From positions 55,195 through 119,194 of the forward strand of contig JALDNG010001325.1 of assembly GCA_024349245.1 (NCBI GenBank): DNA of 64,000 bases, written 5' to 3'. Below are positions 36,401 to 50,735 of this stretch, piece by piece. The translations under genes were made by a program, and so were the position numbers. The stretch comes from Neodontobutis hainanensis (taxonomy: Eukaryota > Chordata > Actinopteri > Gobiiformes > Odontobutidae). Numbering within the stretch: position 1 is the stretch's first letter; each line of letters begins with the position of its first letter. Below the pieces are notes generated by a model that made no database searches, was not told where the DNA came from, and saw nothing but the letters and a program-made list of their open reading frames with translations.

Positions 36401-39400
36401 ACATTCATATTGCTTTTCTTGAGTTAAATACTTGATTTTATCAATTATATCAATGTTTTCAAATTATATTTTGAGTCAAAAATTAAATACATAAATTTTA
36501 GCAAATCATATATTTGCGAAATTCAATGGATCATCACTTTTTGAAAAATCCAACATTTGTCCGTTTTTCAAATCACATTCATATTGCTGTTCTTGAGTTA
36601 AATACTTGATTTTATCAATAATATCAATGTTTTCAAATTATATTTTGAGTCAAAATTAATACATAAATTTTAGCAAAATCATATATTTGCAGAAATTCAA
36701 TGGATCATCACTTTTGAAAATCCAACATTTGTCCGTTTTTCAAATCTCATTCATATTGCTTTTCTTGAGTTAAATACTTGATTTTATCAATAATATCAAT
36801 GTTTTAAATTATATTTTGAGTCAAAAATTAATACATAAATTTTAGCAAAATCATATATTTGCGAAATTCAATTGGATCATCACTTTTTGAAAAATCAACA
36901 TTTTCCGTTTTTCAAATCACATTCATATTGCTTTTCTTGAGTTAAATACTTGATTTTATCAATAATATCAATGTTTTCAAATTATATTTTGAGTTCAAAA
37001 ATTAATACATAAATTTTAGCAAAATCATATATTGCGAAATTCAATTGGATCATCACTTTTTGAAAAATTCAACATTTGTCCGTTTTTTCAAATCACATTC
37101 ATATTCATTTTTTTGAGTTAAATACTTGATTTTATCAATAATATCAATGTTTTCAAATTATATTTTGAGTCAAAAATTAATACATAAATTTTAGCAAAAT
37201 CATATATTTGCAGAAATTCAATGGATCATCACTTTTGAAAAATCCAACATTTGTCCGTTTTTTCAAATCTCATTCATATTGCTTTTCTTGAGTTAAATAC
37301 TTGATTTTATCAATAATATCAATGTTTTCAAATTATATTTTGAGTCAAAAATTAATACATAAATTTTAGCAAAATCATATCTGCGAAATTCAATGGATCA
37401 TCACTTTTTGAAAAATCCAACATTTTTCCGTTTTTTCAAATCTCATTCATATTGCTGTTCATGAGTTGAATACTTGATTTTATCAATAATATCAATGTTT
37501 TCAAATTATATTTTGAGTCAAAAATTAAAATATAAATTTTCGCAAAATCATATATTTGCGAAATTCAATGGATCATCACTTTTTGAAAAATTCAACAATT
37601 GTCCGTTTTTTCAAATCTCATTCATATTGCTGTTCTTGAGTTAAATACTTGATTTTATCAATAATATCAATGTTTTCAAATTATATTTTGAGTCAAAAAT
37701 TAAAATATAAATTTTAGCAAAATCATATATTTGCGAAATTCAATGATCATCACTTTTGAAAAATCTAACATTTTCCGTTTTTCAAATCACATTCATATTT
37801 TTTGAGTTAAATACTTGATTTTATCAATAATATCAATGTTTTCAAATTATATTTTGAGTCAAAAATTAAAACATAAATTTTAGCAAAATAATATATTTGC
37901 GAAATTTATTTGATCATCACGTATTGAAAAATCCAACATTTGTCCGTTTTTTCAAATCTCATTCATATTGATTTTTTTTGAGTTAAATACTTTATTTAAT
38001 CAATTATATCAATGTTTTTAAATTATATTTTGAGTCAAAAATTAATACATAAATTTTAGTAAAATCATATATTTGCGAAATTCAATGATCATCACTTTTG
38101 AAAAATTCAACATTTTCCGTTTTTCAAATCACATTCATATTGCTGTTCTTGAGTTAAATACTTGATTTTATCAATAATATCAATGTTTTCAAATTATATT
38201 TTGAGTCAAAAATTAATATATAAATTTTAGCAAAATCATATATTTGCGAAATTCAATGGATCATCACTTTTGAAAAATCCAACATTTGTCCGTTTTTTCA
38301 AATCACATTCATATTGCTGTTCTTGAGTTAAATACTTGATTTTATCAATTATCAATGTTTTCAAATTATATTTTGAGTCAAAAATTAATATAAATTTTAG
38401 CAAAATCATATATTTGCGAAATTCAATGGATCATCACTTTTGAAAAATCTAACATTTTCCGTTTTTTCAAATCTCATTCATATTTTTTGAGTTAAATACT
38501 TGATTTTATCAATTATCAATGTTTTCAAATTATATTTTGAGTCAAAAATTAATACATAAATTTTAGTAAAATCATATATTTCGAAATTCAATTTGATCAT
38601 CACTTTTGAAAAATCCTACATTTTCCGTTTTTCAAATCATCATTCATATTGCTGTTCTTGAGTTAAATACTTGATTTTATCAATAATATCAATGTTTTCA
38701 AATTATATTTTGAGTCAAAAATTAAAATATAAATTTTCGCAATATCATATATTTGCGAAATTCAATGGATCATCACTTTTTGAAAAATCCAACATTTTTC
38801 CGTTTTTTCAAATCAAAGTCATATTCATTTTTTTGAGTTAAATACTTGATTTTATCAATAATATCAATGTTTTCAAATTATATTTTGAGTCAAAAATCAA
38901 AATATAAATTTTAGCAAAATCATATATTTGCGAAATTCAATGGATCATCACTTTTGAAAAATCAACATTTGTCCGTTTTTTCAAATCTCATTCATATTGC
39001 TGTTCTTGAGTTAAATACTTGATTTTATCAATAATATCAATGTTTTCAAATTATATTTTGAGTCAAAAATTAATATATAAATTTTAGCAAAATCATATAT
39101 TTGCGAAATTCAATGGATCATCACTTTTGAAAAATCCAACATTTTCCGTTTTTTCAAATCTCATTCATATTGCATTTTCTTGAGTTAAATACTTGATTTT
39201 ATCAATATATCAATGTTTTCAAATTATATTTTGAGTCAAAAATTAATACATAAATTTTAGCAAAATCATATTTGCGAAATTCAATGGATCATCACTTTTT
39301 GAAAAATCCAACATTTGTCCGTTTTTCAAATCTCATTCATATTCATTTTTTGAGTTAAATACTTGATTTTATCAATAATATCAATGTTTTAAATTATATT

Positions 39401-39600
39401 TTGAGTCAAAAATTAATACATAAATTTTAGCAAAATCATATATTTGCGAAATTCAATGGATCATCACTTTTTGAAAAATCCAACATTTGTCCGTTTTTTC
39501 AAATCTCATTCATATTGCTGTTCTTGAGTTAAATACTTGATTTAATCAATTATATCAATGTTTTCAAATTATATTTTGAGTTAAAAATTAATACATAAAT

Positions 39601-39690
39601 TTTAGTAAAATCATAGGTTTTCGAAATTCATTTGATGATCACTTTTTGAAAAATCCTACATTTTCCCGTTTTTTAAAATCACATTCATAT
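39601..39690 (+). repeat. rare divergent monomer segment, copy 1
   Basis: This unit reads CATAGGTTTTCGAAATTCAT followed by TTGATGATCAC and CCTACATTTTCCCG, which is unlike the consensus. The same combination appears at 50,670-50,735, about 11,067 bp or 64 monomers away. The two share descent by a long-range exchange or duplication inside the array. Confidence 0.7.
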
Positions 39691-42600
39691 TGCTGTTCTT
39701 GAGTTAAATACTTGATTTTATCAATAATATCAATGTTTTCAAATTATATTTTGAGTCAAAAATTGAAATATAAATTTTAGCAAAATCATATATTTGCGAA
39801 ATTCAATGATCATCACTTTTGAAAAATCTAACATTTTCCGTTTTTTCAAATCTCATTCATATTGCTGTTCTTGAGTTAAATACTTGATTTTATCAATAAT
39901 ATCAATGTTTTCAAATTATATTTTGAGTCAAAAATTAAAATATAAATTTTAGTAAAATCATATATTTGCGAAATTCAATGGATCATCACTTTTTGAAAAA
40001 TTCAACATTTGTCCGTTTTTTCAAATCTCATTCATATTGCTGTTCTTGAGTTAAATACTTGATTTTATCAATAATATCAATGTTTTCAAATTATATTTTG
40101 AGTCAAAAATTAATACATAAATTTTAGCAAAATCATATATTTGCGAAATTCAATGGATCATCACTTTTGAAAAATTCAACATTTTTCCGTTTTTCAAATC
40201 TCATTCATATTGCTGTTCTTGAGTTAAATACTTGATTTTATCAATATATCAATGTTTTCAAATTATATTTTGAGTCAAAAATTGAAATATAAATTTTCGC
40301 AAAATCATATATTTGCGAAATTCAATGAATCATCACTTTTTGAAAAATCCAACATTTTCCGTTTTTTCAAATCTCATTCATATTGCTGTTCATGAGTTGA
40401 ATACATGATTTTATCAATAATATCAATGTTTTCAAATTATATTTTGAGTCAAAAATTAAAATATAAATTTTAGCAAAATCATATATTTGCGAAATTCAAT
40501 GGATCATCACTTTTTGAAAAATCCAACATTTGTCCGTTTTTTCAAATCTCATTCATATTGCTGTTCTTGAGTTAAATACTTGATTTTATCAATAATATCA
40601 ATGTTTTCAAATTATATTTTGAGTCAAAAATTAATACATAAATTTTAGCAAAATCATATATTTGCGAAATTCAATGGATCATCACTTTTTGAAAAATTCA
40701 ACATTTGTCCGTTTTTTCAAATCTCATTCATATTGCTTTTCTTGAGTTAAATACTTGATTTTATCAATAATATCAATGTTTTCAAATTATATTTTGAGTC
40801 AAAAATTAAATATAAATTTTAGCAAAATCATATATTTGCGAAATTCAATGAATCATCACTTTTGAAAAATTCAACATTTTCCGTTTTTCAAATCTCATTC
40901 ATATTGCTGTTCATGAGTTGAATACTTGATTTTATCAATAATATCAATGTTTTCAAATTATATTTTGAGTCAAAAATTAAAATATAAATTTTCGCAAAAT
41001 CATATATTTGCGAAATTCAATGGATCATCACTTTTGAAAAATTCAACATTTTCCGTTTTTCAAATCTCATTCATATTGCTGTTCTTGAGTTAAATACTTG
41101 ATTTTATCAATAATATCAATGTTTTCAAATTATATTTTGAGTCAAAAATTAATACATAAATTTTAGCAAAATCATATATTTGCGAAATTCAATGGATCAT
41201 CACTTTTTGAAAAATCAACATTTGTCCGTTTTTCAAATCTCATTCATATTGCTGTTTTTTGAGTTAAATACTTGATTTTATCAATATATCAATGTTTTCA
41301 AATTATATTTTGAGTCAAAAATTAATACATAAATTTTAGCAAAATCATATATTTGCGAAATTCAATGGATCATCACTTTTGAAAAATCCAACATTTTCCG
41401 TTTTTCAAATCACATTCATATTGCTGTTCTTGAGTTAAATACTTGATTTTATCAATTATATCAATGTTTTCAAATTATATTTTGAGTCAAAAATTAATAC
41501 ATAAATTTTAGCAAAATCATATATTTGAAATTCAATGGATCATCACTTTTGAAAAATCCAACATTTTCCGTTTTTTCAAATCTCATTCATATTGCTGTTC
41601 TTGAGTTAAATACTTGATTTTATCAATAATATCAATGTTTTCAAATTATATTTTGAGTCAAAAATTAATACATAAATTTTAGCAAAATCATATATTTGCG
41701 AAATTCAATGGATCATCACTTTTTGAAAAATCCAACATTTTTCCGTTTTTTCAAATCAAAGTCATATTCATTTTTTTGAGTTAAATACTTGATTTTATCA
41801 ATAATATCAATGTTTTCAAATTATATTTTGAGTCAAAAATTAATACATAAATTTTAGCAAAATCATATATTTGCGAAATTCAATGGATCATCACTTTTTG
41901 AAAAATCCAACATTTTTCCGTTTTTTCAAATCTCATTCATTTTTTTTGAGTTAAATACTTGATTTTATCAATAATATCAATGTTTTCAAATTATATTTTG
42001 AGTCAAAAATTAATACATAAATTTTAGCAAAATCATATATTTGCGAAATTCAATGGATCATCACTTTTTGAAAAATCCAACATTTTTCCGTTTTCAAATC
42101 ATTCATATTCATTTTTTGAGTTAAATACTTGATTTTATCAATAATATCAATGTTTTCAAATTATATTTTGAGTCAAAAATATTAATACATAAATTTTAGC
42201 AAAATCATATATTTGCGAAATTCAATGATCATCACTTTTGAAAAATTCAACATTTGTCCGTTTTTTCAAATCACATTCATATTCATTTTTTGAGTTAAAT
42301 ACTTGATTTTATCAATAATATCAATGTTTTCAAATTATATTTTGAGTTCAAAATTAAATATAAATTTTAGCAAAATCATATATTTGCGAAATTCAATGAT
42401 CATCACTTTTGAAAAATCAACATTTGTCCGTTTTTTCAAATCTCATTCATATTCATTTTTTGAGTTAAATACTTGATTTTATCAATAATATCAATGTTTT
42501 CAAATTATATTTTGAGTCAAAAATTAATACATAAATTTTAGCAAAATCATATATTTGAAATTCAATGATCATCACTTTTTGAAAAAATCCAACATTTTCC

Positions 42601-45600
42601 GTTTTTCAAATCACATTCATATTGCTGTTCTTGAGTTAAATACTTGATTTTATCAATAATATCAATGTTTTCAAATTATATTTTGAGTCAAAAATTAATA
42701 TAAATTTTAGCAAAATCATATATTTGCGAAATTCAATGGATCATCACTTTTGAAAAATCCAACATTTTTCCGTTTTTTCAAATCTCATTCATATTGCTGT
42801 TCTGAGTTAAATACTTGATTTTATCAATAATATCAATGTTTTCAAATTATATTTTGAGTCAAAAATTAATACATAAATTTTAGCAAAATCATATATTTGC
42901 GAAATTCAATGGATCATCACTTTTTGAAAAATCCAACATTTTCCGTTTTTCAAATCACATTCATATTGCTGTTCTTGAGTTAAATACTTGATTTTATCAA
43001 TAATATCAATGTTTTCAAATTATATTTTGAGTCAAAAATTGAAATATAAATTTTAGCAAAATCATATATTTGCGAAATTCAATGGATCATCACTTTTTGA
43101 AAAATCCAACATTTTTCCGTTTTTTCAAATCTCATTCATATTGCTGTTCTTGAGTTAAATACTTGATTTTATCAATAATATCAATGTTTTCAAATTATAT
43201 TTTGAGTCAAAAATTAATACATAAATTTTAGCAAAATCATATATTTGCGAAATTCAATGGATCATCACTTTTGAAAAATTCAACATTTGTCCGTTTTTTC
43301 AAATCAATTCATATTGCTGTTTTGAGTTAAATACTTGATTTTATCAATTATAACAATGTTTTCAAATTATATTTTGAGTCAAAAATTAATACATAAATTT
43401 TAGCAAAATCATATATTTGCGAAATTCAATGGATCATCACTTTTTGAAAAATCTAACATTTTTCCGTTTTTTCAAATCAAAGTTATATTCATTTTTTTGA
43501 GTTAAATACTTGATTTTATCAATTATATCAATGTTTTCAAATTATATTTTGAGTCAAAATTAATACATAAATTTTAGCAAAATATATTTGCGAAATTCAA
43601 TGGATCATCACTTTTGAAAAATTCAACATTTTTCCGTTTTTCAAATCTCATTCATATTGCTGTTCTTGAGTTAAATACTTGATTTTATCAATAATATCAA
43701 TGTTTTCAAATTATATTTTGAGTCAAAAATTAATACATAAATTTTAGCAAAATCATATATTTCGAAATTCAATGGATCATCACTTTTGAAAAATCCAACA
43801 TTTGTCCGTTTTTCAAATCACATTCATATTGCTGTTCTTGAGTTAAATACTTGATTTTATCAATAATATCAATGTTTTCAAATTATATTTTGAGTCAAAA
43901 ATTAATACATAAATTTTGCAAAATCATATATTTGCGAAATTCAATGGATCATCACTTTTTGAAAAATCCAACATTTTCCGTTTTTTAAAATCACATTCAT
44001 ATTGCTTTTCTTGAGTTAAATGATTTTATCAATAATATCAATGTTTTCAAATTATATTTTGAGTCAAAAATTAATACATAAATTTTAGCAAAATCATATA
44101 TTTGCGAAATTCAATGGATCATCACTTTTGAAAAATCCAACATTTGTCCGTTTTTTCAAATCTCATTCATATTGCTGTTCTTGAGTTAAATACTTGATTT
44201 TATCAATAATATCAATGTTTTCAAATTATATTTTGAGTCAAAAATTAATAATATAAATTTTCGCAAAATCATATATTTGCGAAATTCAATGGATCATCAC
44301 TTTTGAAAAATTCCAACATTTGTCCGTTTTTCAAATCTCATTCATATTGCTGTTCTTGAGTTAAATACTTGATTTTATCAATAATATCAATGTTTTCAAA
44401 TTATATTTTGAGTCAAAAATTAATACATAAATTTTAGCAAAATCATATATTTGCGAAATTCAATGATCATCACTTTTGAAAAATCAACATTTTCCGTTTT
44501 TTCAAATCAAAGTCATATTCATTTTTTGAGTTAAATACTTGATTTTATCAATAATATCAATGTTTTCAAATTATATTTTGAGTCAAAAATCAAAATATAA
44601 ATTTTAGCAAAATCATATATTTGCGAAATTCAATGGATCATCACTTTTTGAAAAATCCAACATTTTTCCGTTATTTCAAATCAAAGTCATATTCATTTTT
44701 TTGAGTTAAATACTTGATTTTATCAATAATATCAATGTTTTCAAATTATATTTTGAGTCAAAAATTAATACATAAATTTTAGCAAAATCATATATTTGCG
44801 AAATTCAATGGATCATCACTTTTGAAAAATCCAACATTTTCCGTTTTTTCAAATCACATTCATATTGCTTTTCTTGAGTTAAATACTTGATTTTATCAAT
44901 AATATCAATGTTTTCAAATTATATTTTGAGTCAAAATTGAAATACATAAATTTTAGCAAAATCATATATTTGCGAAATTCAATGGATCATCACTTTTGAA
45001 AAATCCAACATTTGTCCGTTTTTTCAAATTCATTCATATTGCTTTTTTGAGTTAAATACTTGATTTTATCAATAATATCAATGTTTTCAAATTATATTTT
45101 GAGTCAAAAATTAATACATAAATTTTAGCAAAATCATATATTTGCGAAATTCAATGGATCATCACTTTTGAAAAATCCAACATTTGTCCGTTTTTTCAAA
45201 TCTCATTCATATTGCTGTTCTTGAGTTAAATACTTGATTTTATCAATAATATCAATGTTTTCAAATTATATTTTGAGTCAAAAATTAATATAAATTTTAG
45301 CAAAATCATATATTTGCGAAATTCAATGGATCATCACTTTTTGAAAAATCCAACATTTGTCCGTTTTTCAAATCACATTCATATTGCTGTTCTTGAGTTA
45401 AATACTTGATTTTATCAATAATATCAATGTTTTCAAATTATATTTTGAGTCAAAAATTAATACATAAATTTTAGCAAAATCATATATCTGCGAAATTCAA
45501 TGGATCATCACTTTTTGAAAAATCCAACATTTGTCCGTTTTTCAAATCTCATTCATATTGCTGTTCTTGAGTTAAATACTTGATTTTATCAATAATATCA

Positions 45601-48510
45601 ATGTTTTCAAATTATATTTTGAGTCAAAATTAATACATAAATTTTAGCAAAATCATATATTTGCGAAATTCAATGGATCATCACTTTTGAAAAATCCAAC
45701 ATTTTTCCGTTTTTCAAATCACATTCATATTGCTGTTCTTGAGTTAAATACTTGATTTTATCAATAATATCAATGTTTTCAAATTATATTTTGAGTCAAA
45801 AATTGAAATATAAATTTTAGCAAAATCATATATTTGCGAAATTCAATGATCATCACTTTTGAAAAATCCAACATTTGTCCGTTTTTTCAAATCTCATTCA
45901 TATTGCTGTTCTTGAGTTAAATACTTGATTTTATCAATAATATCAATGTTTTCAAATTATATTTTGAGTTAAAAATTAATATAAATTTTAGTAAAATCAT
46001 ATATTTGCGAAATTCAATGGATCATCACTTTTGAAAAATCCAACATTTGTCCGTTTTTTCAAATCACATTCATATTGATTTTTTTTGAGTTAAATACTTT
46101 ATTTAATCAATTATATCAATGTTTTTAAATTATATTTTGAGTCAAAAATTAATACATAAATTTTAGCAAAATCATATATTTGCGAAATTCAATGATCATC
46201 ACTTTTGAAAAATCCAACATTTTTCCGTTTTTTCAAATCATTCATATTGCTGTTCTTGAGTTAAATACTTGATTTTATCAATAATATCAATGTTTTCAAA
46301 TTATATTTTGAGTCAAAAATTAATACATAAATTTTAGCAAAATCATATATTTGCGAAATTCAATGGATCATCACTTTTTGAAAAATCCAACATTTGTCCG
46401 TTTTTTCAAATCATTCATATTGCTTTTCTTGAGTTAAATACTTTGATTTTATCAATAATATCAATGTTTTCAAATTATATTTTGAGTCAAAAATTAATAC
46501 ATAAATTTTAGCAAAATCATATATTATGCGAAATTCAATGGATCATCACTTTTTGAAAAATCCAACATTTGTCCGTTTTTTCAAATCACATTCATATTGC
46601 TGTTCTTGAGTTAAATACTTGATTTTATCAATTATATCAATGTTTTCAAATTATATTTTGAGTCAAAAATTAATAACATAAATTTTAGCAAAATCATATA
46701 TTTGCGAAATTCAATGGATCATCACTTTTGAAAAATCCAACATTGTCCGTTTTTTCAAATCTCATTCATATTGCTGTTCTTGAGTTAAATACTTGATTTT
46801 ATCAATAATATCAATGTTTTCAAATTATATTTTGAGTCAAAAATTAAAATATAAATTTTAGCAAAATCATATATTTGCGAAATTCAATGGATCATCACTT
46901 TTTGAAAAATTCAACATTTGTCCGTTTTTTCAAATCTCATTCATATTGCTGTTCTTGAGTTAAATACTTGATTTTATCAATAATATCAATGTTTTCAAAT
47001 TATATTTTGAGTCAAAAATTAATAAATTTTAGCAAAATCATATATTTGCGAAATTCAATGGATCATCACTTTTTGAAAAATCCAACATTTTTCCGTTTTT
47101 TCAAATCACATTCATATTGCTGTTCTTGAGTTAAATACTTGATTTTATCAATAATATCAATGTTTTCAAATTATATTTTGAGTCAAAAATTGAAATATAA
47201 ATTTTCGCAATATCATATATCTGCGAAATTCAATGGATCATCACTTTTTGAAAAATTCAACATTTGTCCGTTTTTTCAAATCTCATTCATATTGCTGTTC
47301 TTGAGTTAAATACTTGATTTTATCAATTATATCAATGTTTTCAAATTATATTTTGAGTCAAAAATTAAAACATAAATTTTAGCAAAATCATATATTTACG
47401 AAATTCAATGGATCATCACTTTTGAAAAATCCAACATTTGTCCGTTTTTTCAAATCTCATTCATATTGCTGTTCTTGAGTTAAATACTTGATTTTATCAA
47501 TAATATCAATGTTTTCAAATTATATTTTGAGTCAAAAATTGAAATATAAATTTTCGCAATATCATATATTTGCGAAATTCAATGGATCATCACTTTTTGA
47601 AAAATCCAACATTTTTCCGTTTTTTCAAATCTCATTCATATTGCTGTTCATGAGTTGAATACTTGATTTTATCAATAATATCAATGTTTTCAAATTATAT
47701 TTTGAGTCAAAAATTAAAATATAAATTTTCGCAAAATCATATATTTGCGAAATTCAATGGATCATCACTTTTGAAAAATCCAACATTTTTCCGTTTTTTC
47801 AAATCATTCATATTCATTTCTTGAGTTAAATACTTGATTTTATCAATAATATCAATGTTTTCAAATTATATTTTGAGTCAAAAATTAATATAAATTTTAG
47901 CAAAATCATATATTTGCGAAATTCAATGATCATCACTTTTGAAAAATCCAACATTTTTCCGTTTTTTCAAATCTCATTCATATTGCTGTTCATGAGTTGA
48001 ATACTTGATTTTATCAATAATATCAATGTTTTCAAATTATATTTTGAGTCAAAAATTAAAATATAAATTTTCGCAAAATCATATATTTGCGAATTTCAAT
48101 GGATCATCACTTTTTGAAAAATCTAACATTTTGTCCGTTTTTTCTCATTCATATTGCTGTTCTTGAGTTAAATACTTGATTTTATCAATTATATCAATGT
48201 TTTCAAATTATATTTTGAGTCAAAAATTAAAACATAAATTTTAGCAAAATCATATATTTGCGAAATTCAATGAATCATCACTTTTTGAAAAATCCAACAT
48301 TTGTCCGTTTTTCAAATCATTATATTCATTTTTTTGAGTTAAATACTTGATTTTATCAATAATATCAATGTTTTCAAATTATATTTTGAGTCAAAAATTA
48401 ATACATAAATTTTAGCAAAATCATATATTTGCGAAATTCAATGGATCATCACTTTTTGAAAAATCCAACATTTTTCCGTTTTTTCAAATCTCATTCATAT
48501 TGCTGTTCAT

Positions 48511-48684
48511 GAGTTAAATACTTTATTTTATAAATTATATCAATGTTTTCAAATTATATTTCGAGTCAAAAATTAATACATAAATTTTCGCAAAATCATA
48601 TATTTCGAAATTCATTTGATCATCACGTATTGAAAAATCCAACATTTGTCCGTTTTTTCAAATCTCATTCATATTGCTGTTCAT
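48511..48684 (+). repeat. divergent monomer with TTTATTTTATAAATTATATC, copy 1
   Basis: This monomer carries a shifted block (ACTTTATTTTATAAATTA) and TTTCGAGTC in place of TTTTGAGTC. Further in it has CATTTGATCATCACGTATTG. The same set of changes recurs at 53,190, which is 4,679 bp or 27 units away. Confidence 0.75.
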
Positions 48685-50669
48685 GAGTTGAATACATGAT
48701 TTTATCAAAAATATCAATGTTTTCAAATTATATTTTGAGTCAAAAATTAATACATAAATTTTCAAAATCATATATTTGCGAAATTCAATGGATCATCACT
48801 TTTGAAAAATCCAACATTTGTCCGTTTTTTCAAATCTCATTCATATTGCTTTTCTTGAGTTAAATGATTTTATCAATAATATCAATGTTTTCAAATTATA
48901 TTTTGAGTCAAAAATTAATACATAAATTTTAGCAAAATCATATATTTGCGAAATTCAATGGATCATCACTTTTTGAAAAATCCTACATTTTCCCGTTTTT
49001 TTAAATCACATTCATATTGCTGTTCTTAAGTTAAATACTTGATTTTATCAATAATATCAATGTTTTCAAATTATATTTTGAGTCAAAAATTAATACATAA
49101 ATTTTAGCAAAATCATATATTTGCGAAATTCAATGGATCATCACTTATTGAAAAATCCAACATTTGTCCGTTTTTTCAAATCACATTCATATTGCTGTTC
49201 TTGAGTTAAATACTTGATTTTATCAATAATATCAATGTTTTCAAATTATATTTTGAGTCAAAAATTGAAATATAAATTTTAGCAAAATCATATATTTGCG
49301 AAATTCAATGGATCATCACTTTTTGAAAAATCCAACATTTTCCGTTTTTCAAATCTCATTCATATTGCTGTTCTTGAGTTAAATACTTGATTTTATCAAT
49401 AATATCAATGTTTTCAAATTATATTTTGAGTCAAAAATTAATACATAAATTTTAGCAAAATCATATATTTGCGAAATTCAATGGATCATCACTTTTGAAA
49501 AATTCAACATTTTTCCGTTTTTTCAAATCACATTCATATTCATTTTTTGAGTTAAATACTTGATTTTATCAATAATATCAATGTTTTCAAATTATATTTT
49601 GAGTCAAAAATTAATACATATAAATTTTAGCAAAATCATATATTTGCGAAATTCAATGGATCATCACTTTTGAAAAATCAACATTTTTCCGTTTTTTCAA
49701 ATCACATTCATATTGCTGTTCTTGAGTTAAATACTTGATTTTATCAATTATATCAATGTTTTCAAATTATATTTTGAGTCAAAAATTAAAATATAAATTT
49801 TAGCAAAATCATATATTTGCGAAATTCAATGGATCATCACTTTTTGAAAAATTCAACATTTGTCCGTTTTCAAATCTCATTCATATTGCTGTTCTTGAGT
49901 TAAATACTTGAGTTTTATCAATAATATCAATGTTTTCAAATTATATTTTGAGTCAAAATTAATACATAAATTTTAGCAAAATCATATATTTGCAAATTCA
50001 ATGGATCATCACTTTTGAAAAATCCTACATTTTCCGTTTTCAAATCACATTCATATTGCTGTTCTTGAGTTAAATACTTGATTTTATCAATAATATCAAT
50101 GTTTTCAAATTATATTTTGAGTCAAAAATTAATACATAAATTTTAGCAAAATCATATATTTGCGAAATTCAATGGATCATCACTTTTTGAAAAATCCAAC
50201 ATTTTTCCGTTTTTTCAAATCACATTCATATTGCTGTTCTTGAGTTAAATACTTGATTTTATCAATAATATCAATGTTTTCAAATTATATTTTGAGTTTA
50301 AAATGAATACATAAATTTTAGCAAAATCATATATTTGCGAAATTCAATGGATCATCACTTTTTGAAAAATCCAACATTTGTCCGTTTTTTCAAATCAATG
50401 TCATATTCATTTTTTTGAGTTAAATACTTGATTTTATCAATAATATCAATGTTTTCAAATTATATTTTGAGTCAAAAATTAATACATAAATTTTAGCAAA
50501 ATCATATATTTGCGAAATTCAATGGATCATCACGTTTTGAAAAATCCAACATTTTTCCGTTTTTTCAAATCAAAGTCATATTCATTTTTTTTGAGTTAAA
50601 TACTATATTTAATCAATTATATCAATGTTTTCAAATTATATTTTGAGTTAAATATTAATACATAAATTT

Positions 50670-50735
50670 TAGTAAAATCATAGGTTTTCGAAATTCATTT
50701 GATGATCACTTTTTGAAAAATCCTACATTTTCCCG
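50670..50735 (+). repeat. rare divergent monomer segment, copy 2
   Basis: This is the second occurrence of the AGGTTTTCGAAATTCATTTG variant that also lies at 39,615. The offset of about 11.07 kb fits a whole number of units. Confidence 0.7.
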
